Positions 7,818-15,069 of a stretch of 22,578 bases of DNA are shown here, in pieces. The stretch comes from an uncultured Eubacterium sp. (GTDB lineage: Bacteria; Bacillota_A; Clostridia; Lachnospirales; Lachnospiraceae). A program made the translations under genes and the position numbers. The DNA is taken from positions 1 through 22,578 of the forward strand of contig CAOKJJ010000072.1 in NCBI GenBank assembly GCA_948468465.1. Reading direction: 5' to 3'. Numbering within the stretch: the first letter of the stretch is position 1; every line of letters starts with the position of its first letter. Below the pieces are notes generated by a model. The model saw only the letters and a list, made by a program, of their open reading frames with translations. It ran no database searches and had not been told where the DNA came from.

Positions 7818-8870
7818 TTATTTATAGTTTTTTAAAGAAATCTCAATCAGCTGTTCACAAAGGTCTTCGAATTCCACACCGACAGCCTGGGCTTCCTGCG
7901 GCAGCAGGCTGGTTGGTGTCATGCCGGGCAGAGTATTTGCTTCCAGACAGTAGATTTGTTCGGATTCGCTTAACATAAAATCAATTCTGCAATAGGTATC
8001 CAGTCCAAGCGCTTTAGCCGCGGCTGCGGCATAGTGCTGAATCTGTCCGGCAATGGCAGGATTCAAATCAGCCGGACAGGTCTCAATGGTGCTGCCGGCT
8101 TTGTATTTATTTTTGTAATCGTAAAAACCTTCTAATGGTGCGATTTCAATGACCGGAAGCGCCTTAGATGAAATGACGGCCACAGAAAATTCGCGTCCCT
8201 GTATATATTCCTCCAGAATAACTTCTTCTTCCCAGCGAAACGCTTCATCCAGAGCCGTTTTGTAATCTTCTTGTGTGCGAATGACCGAGATGCCGACGCT
8301 GGAACCGCCGCAGCATGGTTTTACGATGCAGGGCAGTGACAGCCCCGTCTGGCGGATATCCATGATACGTTCGGATTTTGTCATGGAGATGCCTTTTGGC
8401 GTCGGAATACCTTGTTCGGCAAAAAAACGTTTGCTGAGCCTTTTGTTCATCGCGATGGCGCTGCTTAAATAATTGCTGCCGGTATAACGGATGCCGAACA
8501 GGTCAAAGGCTGCCTGTATTCTGCCGTCTTCTCCGTTTTCTCCATGCAGGGCCAAAAACACAATGTCCGCCATCTGGCATAATGGGATGACATTTGGGCC
8601 GAAAAAGCAATTTGACTGGTCTTTTCGCATAGCCTTTACTTTTGCGAGGTCTGGAGCTGTTTCCGGAATCCCGGATATATCAATCGTATTTTCTGACGCT
8701 GTGTCAAAAATAGTTGTCAAATCATCATCGGCTGTTTCATAGCCCATATATACATCCAAAAGCAGTACCTGGTGCCCTTTGCGTCTGAGAGCCATACTTA
8801 CCATGCTGCCGGTTGAAAGAGATACGTTCCGTTCCGTACTCAGCCCGCCGGCTAAAACGACAATTTTCAT
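7818..8870 (-). CDS. ddl: D-alanine--D-alanine ligase
   Basis: 350 aa, ATG at 8870 with AAAGGAAA upstream. It joins two D-alanines using ATP. Landmarks: GGLSTERNVSLSTG at the N-terminus, HGENGEDGRIQ (109-119), YTGSNYLSSAIAMNK (129-143), KPCCGGSSVGIS in the ATP-grasp loop (184-195), EEYIQGREFSV, the substrate loop EGFYDYKNKY (247-256) and YCRIDFML ... CLEANTLPGMTPTSLLP near the C-terminus. The Tyr-containing substrate loop fits a D-Ala-D-Ala ligase rather than a D-Ala-D-lactate resistance enzyme. It is the first gene of the ddl-murF operon. A possible promoter (TTGTCA, then TACTAT/TATAAT, about 8912-8940) lies upstream, with imperfect spacing. Confidence 0.97.
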   Translation of the reverse strand: MKIVVLAGGLSTERNVSLSTGSMVSMALRRKGHQVLLLDVYMGYETADDDLTTIFDTASENTIDISGIPETAPDLAKVKAMRKDQSNCFFGPNVIPLCQMADIVFLALHGENGEDGRIQAAFDLFGIRYTGSNYLSSAIAMNKRLSKRFFAEQGIPTPKGISMTKSERIMDIRQTGLSLPCIVKPCCGGSSVGISVIRTQEDYKTALDEAFRWEEEVILEEYIQGREFSVAVISSKALPVIEIAPLEGFYDYKNKYKAGSTIETCPADLNPAIAGQIQHYAAAAAKALGLDTYCRIDFMLSESEQIYCLEANTLPGMTPTSLLPQEAQAVGVEFEDLCEQLIEISLKNYK

Positions 8871-8959
8871 AATAGTTTCCTTTCTTTCATAGTATGAATG
8901 CTGTTTGTATTATAGTAAACTATTTATCCTGCCATGACAATAAAAATATCAAGATTCCT

Positions 8960-9000
8960 GTAAAAAATAAAAAAGCAGCCCGCTTGCATTCGTGCTGCTT
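8960..9000 (-). terminator. Intrinsic terminator of the TPR-like gene
   Basis: Minus-strand hairpin AAGCAGC (9000-8994) ... GCTGCTT (8979-8973), followed by a T-rich tract (TTTTATTTTTT). It lies 30 nt after the stop of the TPR-like gene and before the ddl promoter region. Confidence 0.75.
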
Positions 9001-9029
9001 ATGAAGTGCCACTATAACTGTTTGTAAAT

Positions 9030-9500
9030 TTATTTCGATGTTTCGCTATATAATAAAAAGTCCCGGTCCATTACTTCTTCGATCGACTGTCCAATATCTA
9101 TCTGTCTGCTCCAGAGAAATATATTTTTTCCTAAAGAATACATAGAATGGGCCTCCTGCGTATTTCCGGATTTCATTCTGAGTATGGACAGCTGTGTCAG
9201 CAGCTCCGGCAAGGCATAAATAGAACCCGTACCAAAGCATCTTTTCAGTCCCTGTGTTAAAACACGATAAGCCTCTTCATAATATCCGGTTTTTCTGAGC
9301 ATATTCCCCATATTGCAGCTGATGACCGGCAGCAGCTGTTCAAAACCATCTGTACTGCACTGGATTTCATGATACAATTCATCCCAAATCTGATAAGCTG
9401 CGTACTGCAGGCCCAATTCAAAATATTCTACGGCTACATCATTCAAAGTTTTAATGTTCAGCTCTTTATCTGCTGACATTAGAAAATAATAGTGTTGCAT
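9030..9500 (-). CDS. Small TPR-like helical protein, function unknown
   Basis: 156 aa from ATG 9500, chosen because AAAGGAGA lies just upstream; a further 16 codons are open but lack a good site. The sequence is helical with paired-helix repeats: VEYFELGLQYAAYQIWDEL, LLPVISCNMGNMLRKTGYYEEAYRVLTQGL and LLTQLSILRMKSGNTQEAHSMYSLGKNIF. The spacing and the Gly/Tyr/Ala positions resemble TPR units. It resembles the C-terminal half of Firmicute regulators that join an HTH to TPRs, but no HTH is present here. It has its own terminator, and a perfect inverted repeat (ATACTA-TTG-TAGTAT, 9524-9538) sits where an operator would lie. It may bind a peptide or protein partner; that is a guess. Confidence 0.65.
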   Translation of the reverse strand: MQHYYFLMSADKELNIKTLNDVAVEYFELGLQYAAYQIWDELYHEIQCSTDGFEQLLPVISCNMGNMLRKTGYYEEAYRVLTQGLKRCFGTGSIYALPELLTQLSILRMKSGNTQEAHSMYSLGKNIFLWSRQIDIGQSIEEVMDRDFLLYSETSK

Positions 9501-9646
9501 GTATCTCCTTTCCTGGCTCTTCCATACTATTGTAGTATATTTGAACACAATCTAAAAGTGTCAGTTTGTCTGATTTTCTGTCGTATTGTACGTAATTTGT
9601 CAGGATTCGAAAAAAATAGCACAATAGTATTGCTTTTAACACGAAA

Positions 9647-9675
9647 ACAGCATAGCCATATAAGAGCTATGCTGT
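9647..9675 (-). terminator. Intrinsic terminator of hpf
   Basis: Perfect 10-bp stem, ACAGCATAGC and GCTATGCTGT, with a 9-nt loop, followed on the minus strand by TTTTCGTGTT. It lies 25 nt after the hpf stop. Confidence 0.85.
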
Positions 9676-9699
9676 CTGAAGCGTGTCTGATCAGGATTT

Positions 9700-10230
9700 T
9701 TAGTTTTCTGCTTCGATCAGTCCATAATTACCGTCTTTTCTCTTGTATACAACGTTTACCTCATCTGTTTCAGCGTTACGGAATACGAAGAAAGTATGTC
9801 CTAACAATTCCATTTCCACACATGCATCTTCCGGAAACATTGGCTTTATGCCAAACTTTTTGGAACGGATAATCCGGACTTCCTCTTCTTCGGCCGCCTC
9901 GGCATCAATGAATTCCTGTTTAAAGCTTCCGCCGCCCTGCTGCTGGCTGATTAGTTTCTGCCGGTATTTTTTGAGTTGTGCTTCAATAATTTCTTCTACC
10001 AGGTCGATCGTTACGTACATATCATTGCTTTCCTGTTCCGCACGGATGATATGTCCTTTGATCGGGATAGTGACTTCCATTTTCTGATAGCGTTTTTTTG
10101 TAACACTGAGTGTAACATTCACGATTGTGTCAGGTGTAAAATATTTCTCCAGCCGAGATAGTTTTTCCTCCACTGCAGAGCGCAGAGCCTCTGTGATGTC
10201 AAGATTTTTGCCGCTGATTGTTATGCGCAT
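9700..10230 (-). CDS. hpf: Ribosome hibernation promoting factor, long form
   Basis: 176 aa, ATG at 10230 with GGAGGGG upstream. The N-terminal domain (1-100; MRITISGKNLDITEALRSAVEEKLSRLEKYF) binds the 30S decoding region. A linker rich in Gln and Glu (about 93-118) leads to the C-terminal dimerisation domain (118-176; IIRSKKFGIKPMFPEDACVEMELLGHTFFVFRNAETDEVNVVYKRKDGNYGLI). The long form joins two 70S ribosomes into inactive 100S dimers in stationary phase or stress. The leader holds a perfect 18-bp palindrome (10256-10273). In many Firmicutes hpf lies next to secA; here secA is about 5 kb away on the other strand. Confidence 0.96.
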   Translation of the reverse strand: MRITISGKNLDITEALRSAVEEKLSRLEKYFTPDTIVNVTLSVTKKRYQKMEVTIPIKGHIIRAEQESNDMYVTIDLVEEIIEAQLKKYRQKLISQQQGGGSFKQEFIDAEAAEEEEVRIIRSKKFGIKPMFPEDACVEMELLGHTFFVFRNAETDEVNVVYKRKDGNYGLIEAEN

Positions 10231-10255
10231 ATAATCACCCCTCCGTTCATTTACT

Positions 10256-10307
10256 AAAGTTATGAATAACTTTGTACTAATTGTAGCATAAACTGGAAAA
10301 TATTCCT
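10256..10307 (-). promoter_or_regulatory. hpf upstream region: palindrome and weak sigma-H-like promoter
   Basis: A perfect palindrome, AAAGTTAT-GA-ATAACTTT (10256-10273), lies about 25 nt before the start codon. Further upstream on the minus strand, AGGAATA (10307-10301) and TACAAT (10285-10280) loosely resemble a sigma-H promoter, a class known to drive hpf homologues in Bacillus. The -10 match is imperfect. Confidence 0.35.
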
Positions 10308-10370
10308 AGTAAAATATACAGATTATTAAAAAAATTATAATGGTTGTGATGTCAGACGCCAAATGGCACA

Positions 10371-10398
10371 TTGACAATTCAATAAAAAAGACTATATT
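10371..10398 (+). promoter_or_regulatory. Promoter of the metallopeptidase gene
   Basis: TTGACA (10371-10376), 16-nt spacer, TATATT (10393-10398), 59 nt before the ATG. Confidence 0.7.
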
Positions 10399-10457
10399 TA
10401 GAATAAAACAGCCGATCCATGTCTGCCGATACACCAAAGTTAAGGGAGTGATACAAA

Positions 10458-11210
10458 ATGACAGAAAAACAGGAGCTTTCCTACATATTAATTCGAAAAA
10501 ACGTAAAAAATATCAATCTGCACGTCAAGTTGGACGGAAGCGTTGTTGTATCAGCCAATCCGCGTGTTCCGAAAAAGTACATTGACGATTTTGTTAGGTC
10601 AAAACAATCATTTATTCAAAAGGCGCAGGCCAGTATGGAACAAAACAGGAAAGAACAGTTAAACCAGCAGTTTTTGACTGGCGAACGGGTTCCGTACCTT
10701 GGAAGCAGCCTTATGCTTTTGGTATATCAAGCCGACAGACGTCAGATTCCTGTCTGGATCGAACAATTGCAGCAGGGGAGCATTACAAATTTCTCCAGAA
10801 ATAACGATGGAGAAGCATTGTTTTGCAAAGATGGATGTTTGTGCCTGTATACAGCGGAGGCTGATGATCCGGCATATAACCAGCAGCTTTATGATGACTG
10901 GCAAAAAATTCAGGCCGGCAGTTTATGTGAACAGATCAGCAGGCAGTATTATCCGTTTTTCGAAAAATGGGGAGTTGCTTATCCCAAGATAACGATTCGC
11001 AAAATGCGTTCGCGGTGGGGTTCCTGTGTTCCGGCACGCAGCAAAATTACATTTAACAGCCTGCTTTTGGAAAAACCGATAGAAAGTATTGAATATGTTG
11101 TAGTACATGAATTTTCTCATTTTATACATTCTGACCATTCAAAAGCGTTTTACAATTTTGTAGAGCAGATACTGCCCGATTGGAAAATCAGAAAGGAAGG
11201 ACTGCGATAA
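10458..11210 (+). CDS. YgjP/DUF45-type zinc metallopeptidase (M48-like)
   Basis: 250 aa, ATG at 10458 after AAGGGAG. The N-terminal half (SYILIRKNVKNINLHVKLDGSV ... VSANPRVP) is the usual start of YgjP-like proteins. The C-terminal half carries the family signature: IRKMRSRWGSC (180-190), ITFNSLLLEKP and the zinc motif HEFSHFIHSDH, with His217, Glu218, His221 and His227 as the expected HExxH plus third ligand. No signal peptide or membrane helix is visible, so it is probably cytosolic. The substrate is not established; similar proteins sometimes accompany restriction or repair loci, but nothing of that kind is adjacent. No clear terminator follows. Confidence 0.9.
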   Translation: MTEKQELSYILIRKNVKNINLHVKLDGSVVVSANPRVPKKYIDDFVRSKQSFIQKAQASMEQNRKEQLNQQFLTGERVPYLGSSLMLLVYQADRRQIPVWIEQLQQGSITNFSRNNDGEALFCKDGCLCLYTAEADDPAYNQQLYDDWQKIQAGSLCEQISRQYYPFFEKWGVAYPKITIRKMRSRWGSCVPARSKITFNSLLLEKPIESIEYVVVHEFSHFIHSDHSKAFYNFVEQILPDWKIRKEGLR

Positions 11211-11354
11211 ATATACTGCAAATTAGTCTAATATGATGTAAAAATCGCACTGAAAATAAAAATAATTATACAGGTAGCAAAAAAGCATGAAATGTGATAG
11301 AATAAATATGGTTTTTTACTGACAGGCGTGCACAGGTAAAATTGGAGGATAGAA

Positions 11355-13145
11355 ATGGGCAGTATAAAGAAAGATAAAGGAAACAAGACACAAATCGACA
11401 AAAAACAAAAAGCAGCCGGTTACAGACACAAAACGAGAAAACTCAGCATTCGGGCAAAAGTACTTGTACCGACAGCAGTGATGGTGGCAATTATCTGCTG
11501 CTGTATGGCACTGTTATTTAAAACAAGAATGGAGAACGATATGATTTCCACAGGGGCGGATATCGCGGTTTATGTTGGAAGTCTGGCGGAGGATAAGATC
11601 AATGGCAATTTGCTGGAGAATCTTGTGCCGGGAGGAGAAACATCGGCGTCGTATAAGGCGATTGTAAATGGGATGACAGATACCATCAAAGATTCGGTGA
11701 TAAAATATATGTATACGTTATATGCGGAAAATGGGAAGGTGTATTATGGCGTAGATGTGGACGCTGAGAACAGACAAAGTATCGGAACCGAATTCAGTGA
11801 ACCATATTCGCTGTTAAAGCCTGTGTTTGAGGAAGGAAAAGTTGTAAAAAGTGATTATATTGAAAAAGCAGATGGGGGTACGTCTATTATTTCTGCTTAT
11901 GTGCCGGTGTACAACAATAAAATGAAAATTGTAGGCGCAATCGGATGCGATTATGAAGCGAGCAGTATCGTAACAGCCGTAAATGAAACGATGAGAAATG
12001 TAGTGGTCATCGGGGTTGCGTTTTTTTTGGCGGCAGTTGTCCTGTTCAGTTTGATTATCAGCCGGATTACAAAAAATCTTTGGAATGTAGACGACAGGAT
12101 CTATGATATTGTCAACAGCAATGGCGATCTGACACAGACGGTACAGATTCGGACCGGAGACGAGATAGAATCCATTGCGGGGCATGTCAATGAACTGCTT
12201 GCTTATATGCGTCAGATCATGACAAGCATTTCAGACAATTCCAATCATTTGAATGAGTCGTCTGAAAATGTAGTTTTTCATTTGAAAGACACGCAAGCAA
12301 GTGTTTCGGAAGTATCATCTACAATGGAAGAGATGACGGCAACAATGGAAGAGACAAGTTCATCCATAAGCAGAATCAATGAGTCGGTCAATGAAGTATT
12401 TGAATTTATTGAGCAGATTAATAGTCGTTCCAGAGATGGCGGCGTTTTGTCGGATGAGATAAAAGAAAGTGCGCAGAAGATTCAGGCAAATGCGATTTCC
12501 GAGCAGGAGGCGGCAAAGCAGCAGACAAAAGAAATTACAGAGAGTGTACATACGAAAATAGAACAGTCAAAAGCAGTAGAAAAGATCGGTGAACTGACGG
12601 CGAACATTATTAATATTACAGACCAGACGAATTTGCTTGCCCTAAATGCGAGTATAGAAGCGGCAAGAGCAGGAGAGGCAGGGAAAGGATTTGCAGTAGT
12701 GGCGGATGAGATCGGCAAGCTGGCGTCAGATTCGGCTTCTGCGGCAGAACAAATACAGGAGGTGAGCGCGGTTGTAGTAAAAGCTGTGAATGCACTGGCA
12801 CAAGAAGCATCCCGTATGGTGAAATTTGTAGAAGAGGTTGCGATGAAAGGGTATTCAGATCTTGTCAGGACAAGTGAAGAATATAACGAAGAATCCGGTA
12901 AGATTAACGGGATGATGCAGGTGTTCAGCGATCAGGCACAGCAGCTGCAGAATAATATGGATGAGATACGCCAGGTGATGGAAACAGTGAACCATTCTGT
13001 GGAAGAGAGCGCTCTTGGAGTCAGCCGCGTTTCTGAGATGTCGGCAAATATGAATGACAACGTAAAGAATATAGAACAATTAGCAGGTGCGAACAGGAGT
13101 ATCGCGCATAATCTGGATATGGAAGTTAGCAAATTTCGTCTTTAG
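11355..13145 (+). CDS. Methyl-accepting chemotaxis protein
   Basis: 596 aa, ATG at 11355 after GGAGG. A long basic N-terminus (1-35) precedes TM1 (about 36-56). An extracytoplasmic sensor of about 155 residues (57-213) follows, with a Cache-like ending ([25 protein letters not shown]). Then come TM2 (214-236), HAMP (237-290), a long coiled coil and the conserved hairpin tip (about 420-450; [33 protein letters not shown]). The tip contacts CheA and CheW. The ligand cannot be told from sequence. A PilZ protein follows 86 nt later, suggesting a shared motility or surface-behaviour role. No flagellar sigma-D promoter was recognised upstream, and no che or flagellar genes are in the window. Confidence 0.95.
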   Translation: MGSIKKDKGNKTQIDKKQKAAGYRHKTRKLSIRAKVLVPTAVMVAIICCCMALLFKTRMENDMISTGADIAVYVGSLAEDKINGNLLENLVPGGETSASYKAIVNGMTDTIKDSVIKYMYTLYAENGKVYYGVDVDAENRQSIGTEFSEPYSLLKPVFEEGKVVKSDYIEKADGGTSIISAYVPVYNNKMKIVGAIGCDYEASSIVTAVNETMRNVVVIGVAFFLAAVVLFSLIISRITKNLWNVDDRIYDIVNSNGDLTQTVQIRTGDEIESIAGHVNELLAYMRQIMTSISDNSNHLNESSENVVFHLKDTQASVSEVSSTMEEMTATMEETSSSISRINESVNEVFEFIEQINSRSRDGGVLSDEIKESAQKIQANAISEQEAAKQQTKEITESVHTKIEQSKAVEKIGELTANIINITDQTNLLALNASIEAARAGEAGKGFAVVADEIGKLASDSASAAEQIQEVSAVVVKAVNALAQEASRMVKFVEEVAMKGYSDLVRTSEEYNEESGKINGMMQVFSDQAQQLQNNMDEIRQVMETVNHSVEESALGVSRVSEMSANMNDNVKNIEQLAGANRSIAHNLDMEVSKFRL

Positions 13146-13231
13146 GAAAGGGTGCTCAAAATTCTTCATTGACTTTTCGCGCAATTCAATTTATGATAAA
13201 AGCAAGCAAGGAAAAGTTCGGAGGTGGCAGT

Positions 13232-13858
13232 TTGAAAATATCAGAATTAAAAAGAGGACAAAAGGTAACAATCCGCTGCAAGCATAAGACGTTGCTGGTA
13301 GATATGGAAGCCCATGTGGCAGGAGTGCGTTCTGAGGTTGTATTGTTGGAACTGATCCGCCATGATGGACAGATCGTAGATTTTTCCAGCCCGCATGTAC
13401 AGATTATCACAATATATGAAGATGGCCAGGATATGCCAAAAGCATGGACAAACTGCAGAATTCAAAGAAGAACGGTAGATGGCAGACAGTACCATGCATT
13501 GGCTGCGCCAAAGACGAGTGTGAAAGTGAATCGCCGTAAAGTTGCCAGAATCGTATTGAACAAACCAGGTAAATTAAAGATCAGCAATATGGCGGATGCA
13601 GTAGATATTATGATTCATGATCTTTGTGTGAACGGAATCGGATTTGAATGTCCGGTAAAGATTGAAGAACAGGATATTCGGCATTTGTATATCCAGTTTT
13701 TTGATGAAGACAGGGATGATGAAGAAGAGATTAAAGTAGAAGCCAGAGGCGTGTGGAAAAAAGAAATGCCAGGAGGCAGTTTTTTCTATGGATGTCGGCT
13801 GGTGAACGCAGAAGAAAATCTCGGTTATTATATTGCAAACAAGATGCGTGAAGCATAA
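13232..13858 (+). CDS. PilZ domain protein, YcgR-like c-di-GMP receptor
   Basis: 208 aa from TTG 13232, chosen because GGAGG (13220-13224) lies 7 nt upstream; in-frame ATGs further upstream have no such site. The N-terminal barrel (1-95; KISELKRGQKVTIRCK ... VQIITIYEDG) resembles the YcgR/PilZN domain. The C-terminal PilZ domain (about 98-208) has the RxxxR c-di-GMP motif as RKVAR (102-106). The second motif reads DLCVNG (130-135), with Cys where Ser is usual in DxSxxG. It ends FYGCRLVNAEENLGYYIANKM. YcgR-like proteins slow flagellar rotation or alter surface behaviour when c-di-GMP is high. It lies downstream of the chemoreceptor and is probably cotranscribed with it. Confidence 0.88.
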   Translation: MKISELKRGQKVTIRCKHKTLLVDMEAHVAGVRSEVVLLELIRHDGQIVDFSSPHVQIITIYEDGQDMPKAWTNCRIQRRTVDGRQYHALAAPKTSVKVNRRKVARIVLNKPGKLKISNMADAVDIMIHDLCVNGIGFECPVKIEEQDIRHLYIQFFDEDRDDEEEIKVEARGVWKKEMPGGSFFYGCRLVNAEENLGYYIANKMREA

Positions 13859-13872
13859 CCGCTATATAAAGT

Positions 13873-13914
13873 AAAGGCGCCAACAACTTAACTCTTTAAA
13901 TTGCTGACGCCTTT
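13873..13914. terminator. Hairpin shared by the PilZ gene and the minus-strand minigene array
   Basis: AAAGGCG (13873-13879) pairs with CGCCTTT (13908-13914), and the stem extends inward with two mismatches (GCGCCAACAA against TTGCTGACGC). On the plus strand TTTT begins at the base of the stem; on the minus strand the U run is short (TTTACTTTATA). It lies at the convergence of the two transcripts and directly abuts the stop codon of the last array unit. Confidence 0.6.
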
Positions 13915-13931
13915 TAGACTGCTATATCCAT
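13914..13931 (-). CDS. Candidate minigene, MDIAV
   Basis: Last array unit: ATG, four codons, TAA. The ribosome-site position is eroded (AAAGG lies too far upstream), but the five-codon length is kept. Its stop abuts the terminal hairpin. Confidence 0.35.
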   Translation of the reverse strand: MDIAV

Positions 13932-14023
13932 GGGTTTATACCATGCCTTTCTTTCATATTTCTAACAACGATATCTTAAATGAGGAATGAAATGTTGTTT
14001 ATTACTTTCGTTCTAATCTAATG

Positions 14024-14056
14024 TTATGTCTTCAGCTTAGTCCATTCAATATCCAT
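14024..14056 (-). CDS. Candidate eroded minigene, 10 codons
   Basis: AAGGA lies 8 nt before ATG, with the array's ACAGAC spacer, but the frame runs on to ten codons (MDIEWTKLKT). It fits the array spacing and looks like a unit that lost its own stop. Confidence 0.25.
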   Translation of the reverse strand: MDIEWTKLKT

Positions 14057-14125
14057 GTCTGTTTTCCTTGAATGCATTTGATCTGGATCCATATATGAAT
14101 GTACCCGACTGAATCTCCGACCACT

Positions 14126-14143
14126 TTAAAGTGTTGTCTTCAC
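14126..14143 (-). CDS. Candidate minigene, GTG start, (M)KTTL
   Basis: GTG AAG ACA ACA CTT TAA: five codons at the expected place in the array. The upstream purine run is reduced to AGAAG. Confidence 0.35.
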   Translation of the reverse strand: MKTTL

Positions 14144-14158
14144 GGTGTCTTCTGCATA

Positions 14159-14203
14159 TTATGTAACTAATCTGAAAACGTTAATAAGTTTTGAATCATG
14201 CAT
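14159..14203 (-). CDS. Candidate minigene with extended frame, 14 codons
   Basis: The upstream part is well conserved (GAAAGCGGGG, spacer, ATG), but the frame reads MHDSKLINVFRLVT before stopping. A second ATG 4 nt later opens an 11-codon-scale alternative frame. It breaks the five-codon rule. Confidence 0.35.
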   Translation of the reverse strand: MHDSKLINVFRLVT

Positions 14204-14250
14204 TGGAGTTTACCCCGCTTTCCTTAAGACTTTAAAATAAACTGGTGGAT

Positions 14251-14268
14251 TTAAGATATACTATCCAT
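14251..14268 (-). CDS. Candidate minigene, MDSIS
   Basis: GAAAGCGGGG, ACAATCCA, ATG, four codons, TAA. GGGG lies 8 nt before ATG. Confidence 0.5.
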   Translation of the reverse strand: MDSIS

Positions 14269-14321
14269 TGGATTGTCCCCGCTTTCGTATTGTAGCAAAT
14301 CATGTAGATAAAAATTTGAGT

Positions 14322-14339
14322 TTAGAGAATTGTTCCCAT
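14322..14339 (-). CDS. Candidate minigene, MGTIL
   Basis: GAAAGTGGGG, TACAGACCA, ATG, four codons, TAA. Confidence 0.5.
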   Translation of the reverse strand: MGTIL

Positions 14340-14399
14340 TGGTCTGTACCCCACTTTCATTCAATATTACAGCTTGTGTATATTAACAAAAATCCGGGC

Positions 14400-14417
14400 C
14401 TAAACTTCTGTTTTCAT
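14400..14417 (-). CDS. Candidate minigene, MKTEV
   Basis: GAAAGAGGGG, TATGGACCA, ATG, four codons, TAG. The only unit of the well-conserved set that uses TAG. Confidence 0.5.
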   Translation of the reverse strand: MKTEV

Positions 14418-14479
14418 TGGTCCATACCCCTCTTTCTTAGAATTTTACCATCACGATCTGAATTCAAAAGATATCGGGT

Positions 14480-14497
14480 TTAAATGATTACCTCCAT
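14480..14497 (-). CDS. Candidate minigene, MEVII
   Basis: GAAAGCGAGG, ACAGTCCA, ATG, four codons, TAA. It encodes nearly the same peptide as the neighbouring MEIVI unit with different codons. Confidence 0.5.
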   Translation of the reverse strand: MEVII

Positions 14498-14541
14498 TGG
14501 ACTGTCCTCGCTTTCGTTTAATTTACAAAAACAAACAAGGC

Positions 14542-14559
14542 TTAAATAACGATCTCCAT
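14542..14559 (-). CDS. Candidate minigene, MEIVI
   Basis: GAAATGGAG, AACAGACCA, ATG, four codons, TAA. First five-codon unit after the promoter. Confidence 0.5.
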   Translation of the reverse strand: MEIVI

Positions 14560-14603
14560 TGGTCTGTTCTCCATTTCATCAGATTATAATATTGGTATGA
14601 TTA

Positions 14604-14615
14604 TTATGGAATCAT
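14604..14615 (-). CDS. Candidate minigene, MIP, three codons
   Basis: GAAATGAGG, TACAGACCA, ATG, two codons, then TAATAA. The upstream context is conserved but the frame is two codons short. Confidence 0.35.
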   Translation of the reverse strand: MIP

Positions 14616-14690
14616 TGGTCTGTACCTCATTTCATAAAATATTGGATAATTCGTACTTATGCTGGCGGACTCACCCCTCTCTTAACTCTT

Positions 14691-14834
14691 ACACTATGAA
14701 TTTCGATGAAAAGATTTTCGATAAAAACCTTTTAGTAACTCTTGCTGGAACTTTTTGTTAAAACAGGTGGTGTTTGTTTTGAAAGTTCTATGAGTGTACG
14801 AGTTGTTTTGGTTTTGTTGTTTCGTTTGTTTTTT
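14691..14834 (-). other. A/C-rich leader of the array transcript
   Basis: From the predicted transcription start (about 14834) the minus-strand RNA begins with a long run made almost only of A and C, with some G, and is therefore probably unstructured. It leads into the first units. It has no open frame of note. A partly repeated ATCGAAAATC/ATCGAAATTC pair lies at about 14700-14725. Confidence 0.5.
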
Positions 14835-14840
14835 GTTGTA

Positions 14841-14872
14841 ATTATAATATCAAACAAAAGGAGATTTGTCAA
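14841..14872 (-). promoter_or_regulatory. Strong promoter reading into the minigene array
   Basis: Minus strand: TTGACA (14872-14867), 17-nt spacer, TATTAT (14849-14844), overlapping TATAAT (14846-14841). It points away from secA and has no ordinary gene downstream before 13873. Confidence 0.75.
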
Positions 14873-14879
14873 CAATTAT

Positions 14880-15069
14880 TTTGAAAAAAAATAAAAAAAT
14901 TATTAGTAAGCAGAAATATAATGGAAAAGTATAAAATATTCAGATAATTAAAACAATTCATTTGTAATATTTAGAATGAAACGCATGGTTCTGCTATATG
15001 ATGGAAAGACTAAATTTTAACATCAACCCAGTTAATAAAATATTCACAAATAGTTCACCGCATTATCTA
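14880..15069. other. AT-rich spacer between the array promoter and the secA promoter
   Basis: Very AT-rich with A tracts; no reading frame, repeat or strong hairpin recognised. Confidence 0.5.

Larger units (their letters stand above)
13914..14690 (-). repeat. Degenerate tandem array of pentapeptide minigene units
   Basis: On the minus strand the units recur every 56-87 bp. The consensus is roughly GAAAGNGGGG, then ACAGACCA, then ATG, 12 variable nt, a stop (TAA or TAG) and an AT-rich linker. Start codons (first base) lie at 14615, 14559, 14497, 14417, 14339, 14268, 14203, 14143 (GTG), 14056, 13993 (ATT in place of ATG) and 13931; one more eroded unit lies near 14660-14690. Five consecutive units (14559 to 14268) read MEIVI, MEVII, MKTEV, MGTIL and MDSIS, each exactly five codons. 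The units at 14143, 13993 and 13931 also close after five codons. A purine-rich Shine-Dalgarno-like run lies 8-9 nt before each ATG in the good units. Translation is inferred; a structured RNA repeat is the main alternative. Confidence 0.8.

Noticed and set aside
7818..8870. Vancomycin-resistance type D-Ala-D-Lac ligase
   Set aside because: The substrate loop reads EGFYDYKNKY, as in normal D-Ala-D-Ala ligases, and no vanH, vanX or vanRS neighbours are present.
11814..12185. Minus-strand frame opposite the chemoreceptor
   Set aside because: Antisense shadow of the chemoreceptor with no start context.
14657..14674. GTG-started five-codon frame (VSPPA) at the first array unit
   Set aside because: The length matches, but the start lies within the purine run itself with no room for a ribosome site, and alignment with other units places the start codon elsewhere. 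Probably chance.
14180..14690. CRISPR-like array at the recurring CCATTGG motif
   Set aside because: The units are not identical, spacing varies from 56 to 80 bp, conserved and variable parts do not form fixed repeats and spacers, and no cas genes are present. The minigene reading fits better.
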